5,696 nucleotides of DNA from Bacillota bacterium (GCA_023460155.1 JAEWRF010000166.1:1-5696), one strand, 5' to 3'. Counted from the first letter of the stretch, positions 1 to 5,696 are shown. Translations and numbers: made by a program. The notes: generated by a model from the letters alone, not told the origin.

Positions 1-48
1 GACCACAGGCCTGCGCACCGCTATGCTGATCCGCGAAAACAGATTCAT
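1..48 (-). CDS. Start of an unidentified gene, cut by the window edge
   Basis: Reading leftward, an ATG at 48-46 opens 16 codons (MNLFSRISIAVRRPVV) with no stop before the window ends. A purine-rich ribosome binding site (GGAAGGAG, 57-64) lies 8 nt before the ATG, the best evidence that this is a real start. The preceding gene ends at 78, leaving a 29-nt gap without a terminator-like hairpin, so this is probably the next gene of the same operon. The 16 residues are too few to recognise a family. By analogy with other operons carrying the same oxidoreductase trio, a glycerol-type kinase, an antiterminator or a transporter could follow, but nothing in these residues shows which. Confidence 0.6.
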   Translation of the reverse strand, partial: MNLFSRISIAVRRPVV

Positions 49-77
49 GGCTTTTGCTCCTTCCATTCTTCGGTTTC

Positions 78-440
78 TTACAGGGCTTCCTTCAAAATAT
101 TGCTGGTGGCAATCACATCGGCTCCGAGGCCGAGAACATTCGGGATGATGACGTCGCCGCCCCCGACCGGTTCGGTCACCACAACCCGGTTGATTTCCCG
201 CATGACGTCGAAAATCCGGTTTTTCGGAATCTCCGCCGAGACCCTCACCGGCAGCACCGGGACCTTTTCAAAAGCCGTTTTCACCGTAGAACAGACCGTA
301 CGGGTGGGATTTGTCATTTCGGAAACAGCAAATTTTTCGCCGCGGGGACATTGATTTCCGGTGACCCTGACCGTGTCCCCCTCTTTGGAAACCGTCAGTG
401 CGCATCCGTTCGGGCAGACAATGCAAATCATTTCTTCCAT
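78..440 (-). CDS. DUF1667 family small cysteine protein of the Glp-like oxidoreductase trio
   Basis: A 120-residue protein. The ATG at 440 is chosen because GGAGG (447-451) sits 6 nt upstream; a TTG at 461 in the same frame lacks such a site and would overlap the previous gene. The N-terminus carries Cys6-x2-Cys9-x3-Cys13 and Cys31 in a CPRGEKFA context, a pattern suggesting a bound metal or iron-sulfur cluster (inference). The rest is a compact domain ending in an IIPNVLGLGADVIATSNI stretch, typical of DUF1667. Members of this family are commonly encoded directly after a GlpA-like dehydrogenase and an NAD(P)/FAD oxidoreductase, as here, and are presumed to be an electron-transfer subunit of that complex; the biochemical role is not established. 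There is no signal peptide or membrane segment. Only 1 nt separates it from the preceding stop, so translation is probably coupled. Confidence 0.87.
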   Translation of the reverse strand: MEEMICIVCPNGCALTVSKEGDTVRVTGNQCPRGEKFAVSEMTNPTRTVCSTVKTAFEKVPVLPVRVSAEIPKNRIFDVMREINRVVVTEPVGGGDVIIPNVLGLGADVIATSNILKEAL

Positions 441-441
441 G

Positions 442-1689
442 CTAAGCCTCCACGATATCAAAGGAAATCCGGTCGTCGGGCCGAAGCCTGAGCGGAGCGA
501 AATCGCACTCCAGCCGCTCCATTTCGGGTGGGTGCAGATAGGGGTATTTTCTGCGGAATACCTCAGTGCCGTTCGCCTTCAGAACCAGCGCGCATTTTCC
601 GAACACGCGGCGGCTGCGGAAATAGAGAACAGTCTTCCCGCTTACCGCACTCAGGTTCAGCCTCTGCGGAACCAGATACAGCAGGTTCTTTCCCGCGGTG
701 AGCTCAGCCTGTCCACGGGCTCCTCCCGCGTAGGCCGCCGCGGCTCTTCCGGCGCACTCGCCGCTTTCCGAAACATAATCCACCAGATCGTTTACATGGA
801 GGGAATTGCCGCAGGAAAACACGCCGCCCACCGAAGTCATCAGGTTCTCGTCGCAGACCGGTCCCTTCGTGCCGGGGTCGATTTCGACGCCGAGGCTTTC
901 GGCAAGCTCGTTTTCCGGAATCAGGCCGACTGAAAGAATAAGAGCGTCGCATTCCACGATTTCTTCCGTTCCTTCGATCGGCCGCATCGCTTCGTCGACC
1001 GAGCAGACTTCCACGGCGGTAACCCGTTCCCGCCCGAACACGCGGGTGACGGTTTTGGAAAGGTACAGCGGGATTCCGAAATCGCGCAGACACTGGTGAA
1101 TGTTCCGCGTAAGCCCCGAGGGAGTCGGCTTGGCCTCGTACACGCCGAGCACCTGAGCTCCCTCCAGCGTGAGGCGGCGCGCCATGATCAGGCCGATGTC
1201 GCCGCTGCCGAGGATGACGCACTTTTTTGCGGGCATCTGGCCCAATAAATTAATCAGGTGCTGTGCCGTGCCGGCGGTGAAAACTCCCGCCGGGCGGGTT
1301 CCGTGAATGAAGACCTGCTTCGCGGTCCGCTCGCGGCAGCCAGTCGCAAATACGATGGTTTTTGTGAAAATATGCTGCACGCCGTTCCGGCTGACGGCAC
1401 TCAGCTGGAAGCCGCCCCCGGTCTTTTCAATTCTTGTTACAAAGGTCTGCTTAAGGGCTTCGATCTTTTCCTCGCGGAATTCGCGGATAAAGCGCTCGGC
1501 GTATTCCGGCCCGCTCAGCTTTTCCTGAAAGCGGACCAGGCCGAAGCCGTCGTGAATGCACTGCTTCAGAATGCCGCCGAGCCGCTCTTCACGTTCGATC
1601 AGCAAGGTTGCCGCGCCCGATTTTTTCGCGGCGACAGCGGCCGCAAGGCCCGCCGGGCCGCCGCCGATTACCGTTACGTCAAAATTCAT
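442..1689 (-). CDS. NAD(P)/FAD-dependent oxidoreductase (pyridine nucleotide-disulfide type, second subunit of the Glp-like trio)
   Basis: A 415-residue flavoprotein. Residues 5-14 (VTVIGGGPAG) are the N-terminal FAD-binding Rossmann motif, followed by an acidic residue at the end of the second strand (LLIERE, 29-34). Residues 159-166 (ILGSGDIG) form a second Rossmann motif for NAD(P)H. ATGCRER (115-121) and GGVFSCGNSLHVND (288-301) are the conserved FAD-contact segments of this superfamily. A QCIHDGFG segment (43-50) is characteristic of the version paired with GlpA-like enzymes; it has no CxxC redox pair, so it is not a thioredoxin or glutathione reductase. Residues from about 330 form an extra C-terminal beta-rich domain. 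The likely role is passing electrons between the upstream dehydrogenase and NAD(P) or another carrier (inference). The ATG at 1689 overlaps the preceding stop as TGATG; a TTG one codon earlier is also possible. The ribosome binding site is weak (AAAGGGG, about 11 nt away), which fits translational coupling. Confidence 0.88.
   Translation of the reverse strand: MNFDVTVIGGGPAGLAAAVAAKKSGAATLLIEREERLGGILKQCIHDGFGLVRFQEKLSGPEYAERFIREFREEKIEALKQTFVTRIEKTGGGFQLSAVSRNGVQHIFTKTIVFATGCRERTAKQVFIHGTRPAGVFTAGTAQHLINLLGQMPAKKCVILGSGDIGLIMARRLTLEGAQVLGVYEAKPTPSGLTRNIHQCLRDFGIPLYLSKTVTRVFGRERVTAVEVCSVDEAMRPIEGTEEIVECDALILSVGLIPENELAESLGVEIDPGTKGPVCDENLMTSVGGVFSCGNSLHVNDLVDYVSESGECAGRAAAAYAGGARGQAELTAGKNLLYLVPQRLNLSAVSGKTVLYFRSRRVFGKCALVLKANGTEVFRRKYPYLHPPEMERLECDFAPLRLRPDDRISFDIVEA
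447..451 (-). promoter_or_regulatory. Ribosome binding site of the DUF1667 gene
   Basis: GGAGG lies inside the last codons of the preceding oxidoreductase gene, 6 nt before the ATG at 440. It decides for this start over the TTG at 461 and implies reinitiation by ribosomes finishing the upstream gene. Confidence 0.75.
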
Positions 1690-3470
1690 CAATCCGCCGC
1701 CCCTTTCGTTTCGCCGTAGGTGATTACCGACCCGGACGAGTCTTTTTTTACGTCTGAAAGCTTTATTTTTTCATGCTCCGCGATAATCCGCATCACCAGC
1801 GGCGAGCAGAACCCGCCCTGGCACCGACCCATGCCGGGGCGCACGCGCCGCTTGATGCCATCCAAGGTCGGCACGCAGACGGGCGAATTGAGGGCGTCAA
1901 GAATTTCCCCTTTGCTTATTTCCTCACAGCGGCAGACGATCACTCCGTAATCCGGATTTTTCCGGATCAGGGCGTCCCGCTCCGCGTCTTCCATCTGCGC
2001 AAGGCGGGGCGGCGCGTGCCGCACCGGGTCAAATGAGGTGTTTTCGGCAACTGCTCCCCGTTTGCCCAGATATTCCACCGCCCATTTGGAAATGTCCTGC
2101 GCGATGGCCGGGGCTGCCGTGACCCCGGGGGACTGGATCCCCGCGGCTTCGAGAATATTCTCCGTGAAGATCCCCTTCCGGACAACGAAGTCCTCCTCGT
2201 AGATTGGGGCACGGACGCCGGTAAAATAGTTGATGATGTCTGTGAATTTCAGATTTTCCGCGATATTCTGCTGCATGCGGATGATGTCTTCCACTTCCCC
2301 TCGCCGTGTGGCCGTGTCCTCGCGGTCCGGAGTCTCGATTGCGTTCGGGCCGACCAGCATATTGCCGTGCACCGAATGGATCAGCCCGACGCCCTTGGTG
2401 TGGCTGCTGCCCTTGAGTGTGTTGATAAGGTAGCTCACACGTGCTGCCGGACCCTTCGGGATGTTTACATGCTGATACGGCAGGATGCTGAACGGCGACT
2501 TCGCCATGCTGGTTTTGACCATGTAGCCTGCCTTTTTGTCGGTGATGATATCCGTGCCGCGGCGCGGGTGAATGGTGAAGGTGCGGTCGCCCGCCAGTTC
2601 GGCGATTTGGTCGGCGTACACCCCGGCGGCGTTGATGACCAGCTTCGGGCAGAGAACGCCCCGGTTGGTTTCAACGCTCACGACGCGCCCGCCCTCTGTC
2701 TTCATTCCGAGAACGGCCGTGTTGAGAAACAGCCGGACTCCGTTATGGACCGCGTTTTCGGCAAGAGCCACCGTCATTTCATAGGGACTTGTAATACCGC
2801 CGATGGGCATGTACATGCCGCCGGTGATCAATTCCGGAAGGCAGGGTTCATGCTTGAGAAGTTTTTCGCGCTTTAAGTATCGGACGCCGGGGATGCCGAG
2901 CTTTTTGCCGTTCAGCCGAAGCAGTTCCACAATGAGCCTTTCCCAGCGTTTGCAGCAGAGCATGACCTGCCCCTTCTGCTCAAACGGCACGTCCATCTGG
3001 CGGGAAAGCTCCCCGTACATCCGGTTCCCGCGCAGATTGTAATAATGCTTCTGCGATTTTGCCGGGAAGTTGATCCCTACGTGGACCACGCCGCCGTTTG
3101 CGCGGGACGCGCCGTTTGCCACATCGGCTCCTTTTTCCAACAGAACAGTGTTAAGCTTCCACCGGGAAAGCTCGCGCGCGATGGCGCAGCCGGTGATACC
3201 GCCGCCCACAATGAGCACATCCGGCCGCTCGCCTTCCAGACTTTTGTCGCGGATCTGCGGCAGACGCGGCTCCGGCTGAAAGCCCTTCAGCCGGATGTCG
3301 CTGACGACGCCCAGATACCGCTTTTTGTTTACGGCAAGCTGCCCCGCCTTGACGGCCGCGGCCCAGTCGTCGACCTCGCCGCGCAGCACAATGCAGCCGC
3401 GCTCCTCCGTTACTGTAACATTCGGTGCCAGTTGTGCGATTTTTTTGCATATCTTTTTGAAATTATTCAT
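1689..3470 (-). CDS. GlpA/GlpO-like FAD-dependent dehydrogenase with BFD-type [2Fe-2S] domain and BON-like N-terminal extension
   Basis: A 593-residue protein in three parts. Residues 1-83 precede the usual start of the family; 17-62 (VTVTEERGCIVLRGEVDDW, then SDIRLKG) resemble a BON domain. From about 84 the DAO-type FAD domain begins: DVLIVGGGITG (84-94), then an acidic strand end (LLEKGADVANGASRANGG), as in glycerol-3-phosphate dehydrogenases and related amino-acid oxidases. Near the C-terminus Cys513, Cys515, Cys550 and Cys555 (CRC and CQGGFC) form the BFD-like [2Fe-2S] site found in GlpA. The family oxidises glycerol-3-phosphate to dihydroxyacetone phosphate, with electrons leaving through flavin and iron-sulfur; the exact substrate here is open because the neighbours include an aldolase rather than an obvious glycerol kinase. 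No membrane helix is seen. The ATG is preceded by AAAGGAG (3480-3486), 9 nt away, overlapping the stop of the aldolase gene. A GlpA label would be reasonable but I withhold the symbol. Confidence 0.88.
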   Translation of the reverse strand: MNNFKKICKKIAQLAPNVTVTEERGCIVLRGEVDDWAAAVKAGQLAVNKKRYLGVVSDIRLKGFQPEPRLPQIRDKSLEGERPDVLIVGGGITGCAIARELSRWKLNTVLLEKGADVANGASRANGGVVHVGINFPAKSQKHYYNLRGNRMYGELSRQMDVPFEQKGQVMLCCKRWERLIVELLRLNGKKLGIPGVRYLKREKLLKHEPCLPELITGGMYMPIGGITSPYEMTVALAENAVHNGVRLFLNTAVLGMKTEGGRVVSVETNRGVLCPKLVINAAGVYADQIAELAGDRTFTIHPRRGTDIITDKKAGYMVKTSMAKSPFSILPYQHVNIPKGPAARVSYLINTLKGSSHTKGVGLIHSVHGNMLVGPNAIETPDREDTATRRGEVEDIIRMQQNIAENLKFTDIINYFTGVRAPIYEEDFVVRKGIFTENILEAAGIQSPGVTAAPAIAQDISKWAVEYLGKRGAVAENTSFDPVRHAPPRLAQMEDAERDALIRKNPDYGVIVCRCEEISKGEILDALNSPVCVPTLDGIKRRVRPGMGRCQGGFCSPLVMRIIAEHEKIKLSDVKKDSSGSVITYGETKGAAD

Positions 3471-3479
3471 GAATGCGTG

Positions 3480-3486
3480 CTCCTTT
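3480..3486 (-). promoter_or_regulatory. Ribosome binding site of the GlpA-like gene, overlapping the aldolase stop
   Basis: AAAGGAG, 9 nt before the ATG at 3470. Its first bases are shared with the TAA stop of the aldolase gene (3485-3487), which ties translation of the two genes together. Confidence 0.75.
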
Positions 3487-4726
3487 ATGTGGTATCTCCC
3501 TGTTCCAGCTTTTGAAGGGTAAGCCTAGCGCTTTCTTCCGCGGCGCGGCATTTTTCGTGCGCGTCTTCCGCGGAAACGCCGCAAACCAGCATTCCGTGAT
3601 TCTCCATGACGCACGCGCGGTTTTCCCGGATCGCCGCGGCCACGTTTGCCGCAAGTTTTTTGGTGGAGGGCAGGCCGTAGGCGGCAACCTCCGCGTCCCC
3701 GTTCAGCAGTGCGCGCCGCTTTTCGTCCGTCACCGGGATCTTTGCATGTGCCGCGGCGAACACGCTGCAGTTCACCTGATGCGAATGGATGATACACTGA
3801 ATCTCCGGATGTTCCCGCAGCAGCGCCGCGTGGAAGGTTTTTTCCGAAGTCGGCTTTGTGCCGCCCTCATACTGCAGGGAGGAGAGCTCCACGCGAACAA
3901 TGTCCCAGGGGGTAATGTCGAAGTAATCCAGCCCGGAAGGCGTACAGAGGAAATACTTTTCGTCCAGCCTTACGGAGATGTTCCCCCAGGTGCCCTGAAC
4001 CAGATTTTCCCGCGAAAGCTGCCTGCCGAGCTCAACAATCTGGTGGCGGAGCTCCATTTCCCGCTCCGGAATTTTCCTTATGTAATCCGCCTGCGTGCGG
4101 TGTTGTGCCGCTTCCGGGCGGCGGGAATACGCGAATTTGTAAATCAGATGCATAAGCTGTGCCTCGAATGGATCGAGCGGTTTGGCTCCGCCCAGAGCCT
4201 CCCCCTGCAAATAAACCTGCGCGGATTTTTCCAGCACCAGAGCCGCTGAAAAGGCCTGCATCAGGCTTCGCCCGACGGAAAACGCCCCGCGTTCCTCCGG
4301 CTCGCCGCCGATCAGGCACGCTCCGCTTTTTTTAAGAAGGCGAACCAGCCTGCGCTCCCGAAGCCCGCAGACCTGTGCACGGACACCCACAATCTGGGCC
4401 ATATCATCCAGCACGGGAGGAAGCTCCCGAACTTTGCCCGCCGCTTCCCGGCAAAAACGCGGATGAATGAAAATGGCCGCGCAGATTTCTCCGCCGCTTT
4501 TCATAAGGGAATAAAGCAATGCGTATTTTTCCCGGACCTCGTCCTCCTCCAGAAAGATGATGTCGCTTTCCTCAATTTTTCCTGCGTCCGCGCCGGCTGC
4601 AGCGACGGCGTACCGAGTCCCGGAAAAGCGATAGGCGGCAAACGCACGCTCCAACCCGATTCCGGCGTCGCCGAGCTTCCCGAGATATTTCAGTAGCTCC
4701 GAAGCCGCCTGACTGTCGTTCCCCAC
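3485..4726 (-). CDS. Class II aldolase/adducin family protein, tandem domain with degenerate N-terminal copy
   Basis: A 413-residue protein, about twice the family's usual 200-250. Residues 222-410 are a complete class II aldolase domain: GTWGNISVR (245-253) and TPSGLDY (262-268) for the phosphate site, Glu295 in SEKTFH as the expected catalytic acid, and zinc ligands His314 and His316 (HSH) and His377 (ENHG). These are the residues used by fuculose-, rhamnulose- and ribulose-phosphate enzymes, so a Zn-dependent aldolase or epimerase on a sugar phosphate, probably releasing dihydroxyacetone phosphate, is likely; the substrate is unknown. Residues about 10-200 look like a second, decayed copy: IHPRF (87-91) stands where HSH should be, LPPVLDDMAQIVG (102-114) and the helix FSVGRSLMQAFSAALVLEKSAQVYL (149-173) match family positions, but the metal ligands are missing. 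The start is GTG with a near-perfect AAAGGAGG 8 nt upstream. The gene lies 14 nt before the dehydrogenase. Confidence 0.87.
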   Translation of the reverse strand: MGNDSQAASELLKYLGKLGDAGIGLERAFAAYRFSGTRYAVAAAGADAGKIEESDIIFLEEDEVREKYALLYSLMKSGGEICAAIFIHPRFCREAAGKVRELPPVLDDMAQIVGVRAQVCGLRERRLVRLLKKSGACLIGGEPEERGAFSVGRSLMQAFSAALVLEKSAQVYLQGEALGGAKPLDPFEAQLMHLIYKFAYSRRPEAAQHRTQADYIRKIPEREMELRHQIVELGRQLSRENLVQGTWGNISVRLDEKYFLCTPSGLDYFDITPWDIVRVELSSLQYEGGTKPTSEKTFHAALLREHPEIQCIIHSHQVNCSVFAAAHAKIPVTDEKRRALLNGDAEVAAYGLPSTKKLAANVAAAIRENRACVMENHGMLVCGVSAEDAHEKCRAAEESARLTLQKLEQGDTT

Positions 4727-4734
4727 GGTGATTT

Positions 4735-4742
4735 CCTCCTTT
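4735..4742 (-). promoter_or_regulatory. Strong ribosome binding site for the GTG start of the aldolase gene
   Basis: AAAGGAGG, a near-perfect match to the 16S rRNA anti-Shine-Dalgarno sequence, 8 nt before the GTG at 4726. It fixes the non-ATG start and therefore includes the whole N-terminal domain in the protein. This is the strongest ribosome binding site seen in the window. Confidence 0.8.
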
Positions 4743-4772
4743 GCCCATTGCCCGCTCGCTTGGGCAGGCGTC

Positions 4773-5606
4773 TCATTGGTGCAGCTCCGCCCGAATTTTC
4801 TGCTGGAGCGAGTCCACCTCGCTTTTAATATTCCAGACGCCGAGCCGTACGATCAGGAACGGCAGTCTCCACGGTGCGACCTGTGCATCGGTAAGTCCCG
4901 TTTTCTGTTTATAGGCAGAGTAATATTTGCGGCAGAGGTGCCGGCGGACCTGTTCCAGTACCAGAGCGAGCACCCGGTTCAGCCCGGGGATCATTTCCCC
5001 CTCGTTCAGAAGATACAGCGTAGCCGCAACATCCGCGGCGGGATCGCCCCGGGCCGCCGTCATCCAGTCAATAATGGTAGCCGTTTTTCCGTCACTCATG
5101 ATATTATCCGGGTGATAGTCGAGGTGCAGAATGGAATCACCGTCCGGCATCCCGGAAATCCGGGAAACCGCGGCCGCTTTTTCCTGCTCCGTCAGGAAGC
5201 TGAGCGGCTCGGAATTCAGGGTATCCAGAACAAGCTGCCGGTAGCTTCGGATTTTGTCGGTATGGATTTGGTGCATTTGAATCTGCAGCTCCGACATCAG
5301 GCCGGGAATGCGGTGAGCCATTGCCGGGTTTGCGATTGCAAGGGCAATCAGGGTCTTTCCATCCACTTTTTCCAGAATAAGTCCCGTCCGGCTCCCGACT
5401 GTTGTCTGCCCGTAGCATTTCACCTTTGTAATTCCTTTTTCAAACGCCTCCGTTGTATTGATCTCCTCATTCCGGATCAGATCCGGTGCTATGTCCTCAT
5501 GGAACAGCTTGAGCAGGGTGTTTCCGCTCCACGAATAGATTTGGGAGGAACGGCTTTGGAAAAGCGGCGCTTCGAGGGCGGTTTCGGAAATTACTGTTTC
5601 AGCCAC
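4773..5606 (-). CDS. Phosphotransferase of the APH/choline kinase fold (small-molecule kinase)
   Basis: A 277-residue, soluble protein. The kinase landmarks are in order: LLKLF with Lys33 (ATP phosphates), Glu47/Glu48 in the following helix, the hinge GLILEKVDGKTL (75-86), the catalytic loop HLDYHPDN (161-168, with Asp163 and Asn168) and IIDW with Asp180 (metal binding), followed by GDPAADVA, which is typical of aminoglycoside phosphotransferase-like enzymes. The loop reads H-x-D-x4-N as in the family, with Leu in place of the commoner Gly. The fold also covers choline, homoserine, methylthioribose and fructosamine kinases; this context suggests phosphorylation of a metabolite that feeds the downstream aldolase and dehydrogenase rather than antibiotic resistance (inference). 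The start is GTG at 5606 with GAGGAG 10 nt upstream; no better in-frame start is present. It ends 46 nt before the aldolase gene. Confidence 0.82.
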   Translation of the reverse strand: MAETVISETALEAPLFQSRSSQIYSWSGNTLLKLFHEDIAPDLIRNEEINTTEAFEKGITKVKCYGQTTVGSRTGLILEKVDGKTLIALAIANPAMAHRIPGLMSELQIQMHQIHTDKIRSYRQLVLDTLNSEPLSFLTEQEKAAAVSRISGMPDGDSILHLDYHPDNIMSDGKTATIIDWMTAARGDPAADVAATLYLLNEGEMIPGLNRVLALVLEQVRRHLCRKYYSAYKQKTGLTDAQVAPWRLPFLIVRLGVWNIKSEVDSLQQKIRAELHQ

Positions 5607-5616
5607 AATACATCTA

Positions 5617-5622
5617 CTCCTC
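5617..5622 (-). promoter_or_regulatory. Ribosome binding site for the GTG start of the kinase gene
   Basis: GAGGAG, 10 nt before the GTG at 5606 and preceded by a run of six A residues (5623-5628 in leftward reading). It supports the GTG start. The ATG at 5613 is only 3 nt from this site and in another frame. Confidence 0.65.
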
Positions 5623-5631
5623 TTTTTTAGA

Positions 5632-5657
5632 ACCTGTTCTCATCAGTGAGAGCAGGT
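5632..5657. repeat. Inverted repeat / hairpin in the leader of the kinase gene
   Basis: ACCTGTTCTCA (5632-5642) and TGAGAGCAGGT (5647-5657) are inverted repeats around a four-base loop, TCAG. On the plus strand the 11-bp stem pairs throughout with one G-U wobble; on the minus-strand transcript that position becomes an A-C mismatch. The hairpin ends 9 nt before the kinase ribosome binding site. It is followed on the minus strand by A residues, not T residues, so it does not look like an intrinsic terminator of a leftward transcript, and on the plus strand the bases after it are CTTAATT. It could be an operator palindrome, an mRNA-stability or translation-control structure, or the decayed end of a mobile element. 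No regulator motif is recognised. Confidence 0.6.
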
Positions 5658-5658
5658 C

Positions 5659-5696
5659 TTAATTCCAAACTTCGTTTTCAGCGCTTGACCCTATTG
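5659..5696 (-). other. Possible C-terminal tail of an upstream gene, or intergenic sequence
   Basis: Entering from the right edge, one leftward frame stays open for 11 codons (IGSSAENEVWN) and ends with TAA at 5661-5659, directly before the hairpin; the other two leftward frames hit stops within six codons. This could be the end of an upstream gene, but 11 open codons can arise by chance and the residues match no family I know. On the other strand TTGACC (5685-5690) resembles a -35 box for a rightward promoter, with no visible -10 inside the window. Confidence 0.2.

Noticed and set aside
361..933. A 190-codon open frame on the plus strand over the junction of the DUF1667 and oxidoreductase genes
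   Set aside because: It runs antisense to two well-supported genes and has no domain signature; shadow frame.
3473..4249. A 258-codon open frame on the plus strand, antisense to the aldolase gene
   Set aside because: It is the shadow of a gene with intact aldolase catalytic residues; no recognisable domain is encoded.
4749..4766. TGCCC...GGGCA hairpin between the kinase and aldolase genes as a terminator
   Set aside because: The stem is only 5 bp and is followed by purine-rich ribosome binding site sequence rather than a T-run, so it should not end transcription.
5599..5613. Four-codon upstream reading frame (ATG at 5613, MYCG then stop) overlapping the kinase start
   Set aside because: The ATG is only 3 nt from the GAGGAG site, too close for efficient initiation, and a frame this short is expected by chance.
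4728..5630. A 300-codon open frame on the plus strand, antisense to the kinase gene
   Set aside because: It lies opposite a gene with clear kinase motifs and its translation resembles no family; it has many Arg/Pro/His residues typical of a reverse-strand shadow of GC-rich coding sequence.
5607..5696. Sigma-70 type promoter for the operon
   Set aside because: A TTGGAA element can be found in leftward reading, but no acceptable -10 box lies 16-18 nt after it; the promoter may lie beyond the right edge.

Overview
The window reads as one leftward (minus-strand) operon. Composition is moderately GC-rich. Strong Shine-Dalgarno sequences of the AAAGGAG/GGAGG type stand before most starts, two genes start with GTG, and genes are tightly packed. 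Together with the protein families, this suggests a moderately GC-rich Firmicute of the class Clostridia, possibly an anaerobic gut-type lineage. That placement is inference from style and families, not from a marker gene.

In transcription order (right to left): (1) a leader at about 5607-5696 with an 11-bp hairpin; (2) a small-molecule kinase of the APH/choline-kinase fold (4773-5606); (3) a class II aldolase/adducin-family protein (3485-4726) that appears to be a tandem duplication, with a metal-less N-terminal copy and an intact C-terminal copy; (4) a GlpA/GlpO-like FAD oxidoreductase with a C-terminal BFD-type [2Fe-2S] domain and an unusual N-terminal BON-like extension (1689-3470); (5) a pyridine-nucleotide-disulfide-type NAD(P)/FAD oxidoreductase (442-1689); (6) a small four-cysteine DUF1667 protein (78-440); (7) the first 16 codons of another gene running off the left edge (1-48). 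Genes 3 to 7 are separated by 14 nt, a 1-nt overlap, 1 nt and 29 nt, so co-transcription and translational coupling are likely. The kinase is 46 nt upstream with no convincing terminator between, so it probably belongs to the same unit.

The trio of GlpA-like dehydrogenase, FAD oxidoreductase and DUF1667 protein is a recurrent module in Firmicutes and Thermotogae, usually tied to glycerol-3-phosphate oxidation next to glycerol kinase. Here it is preceded by a non-FGGY kinase and a class II aldolase. That suggests a variant route: phosphorylation of a polyol or sugar, flavin-dependent oxidation of the phosphate ester, and aldol cleavage, with electrons leaving through the [2Fe-2S] domain, the second flavoprotein and the DUF1667 protein. 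The substrate cannot be read from the sequence. The most distinctive observations are the duplicated aldolase, the BON-like extension, the gene combination and the leader hairpin. I saw no CRISPR array, RNA gene or complete mobile element.
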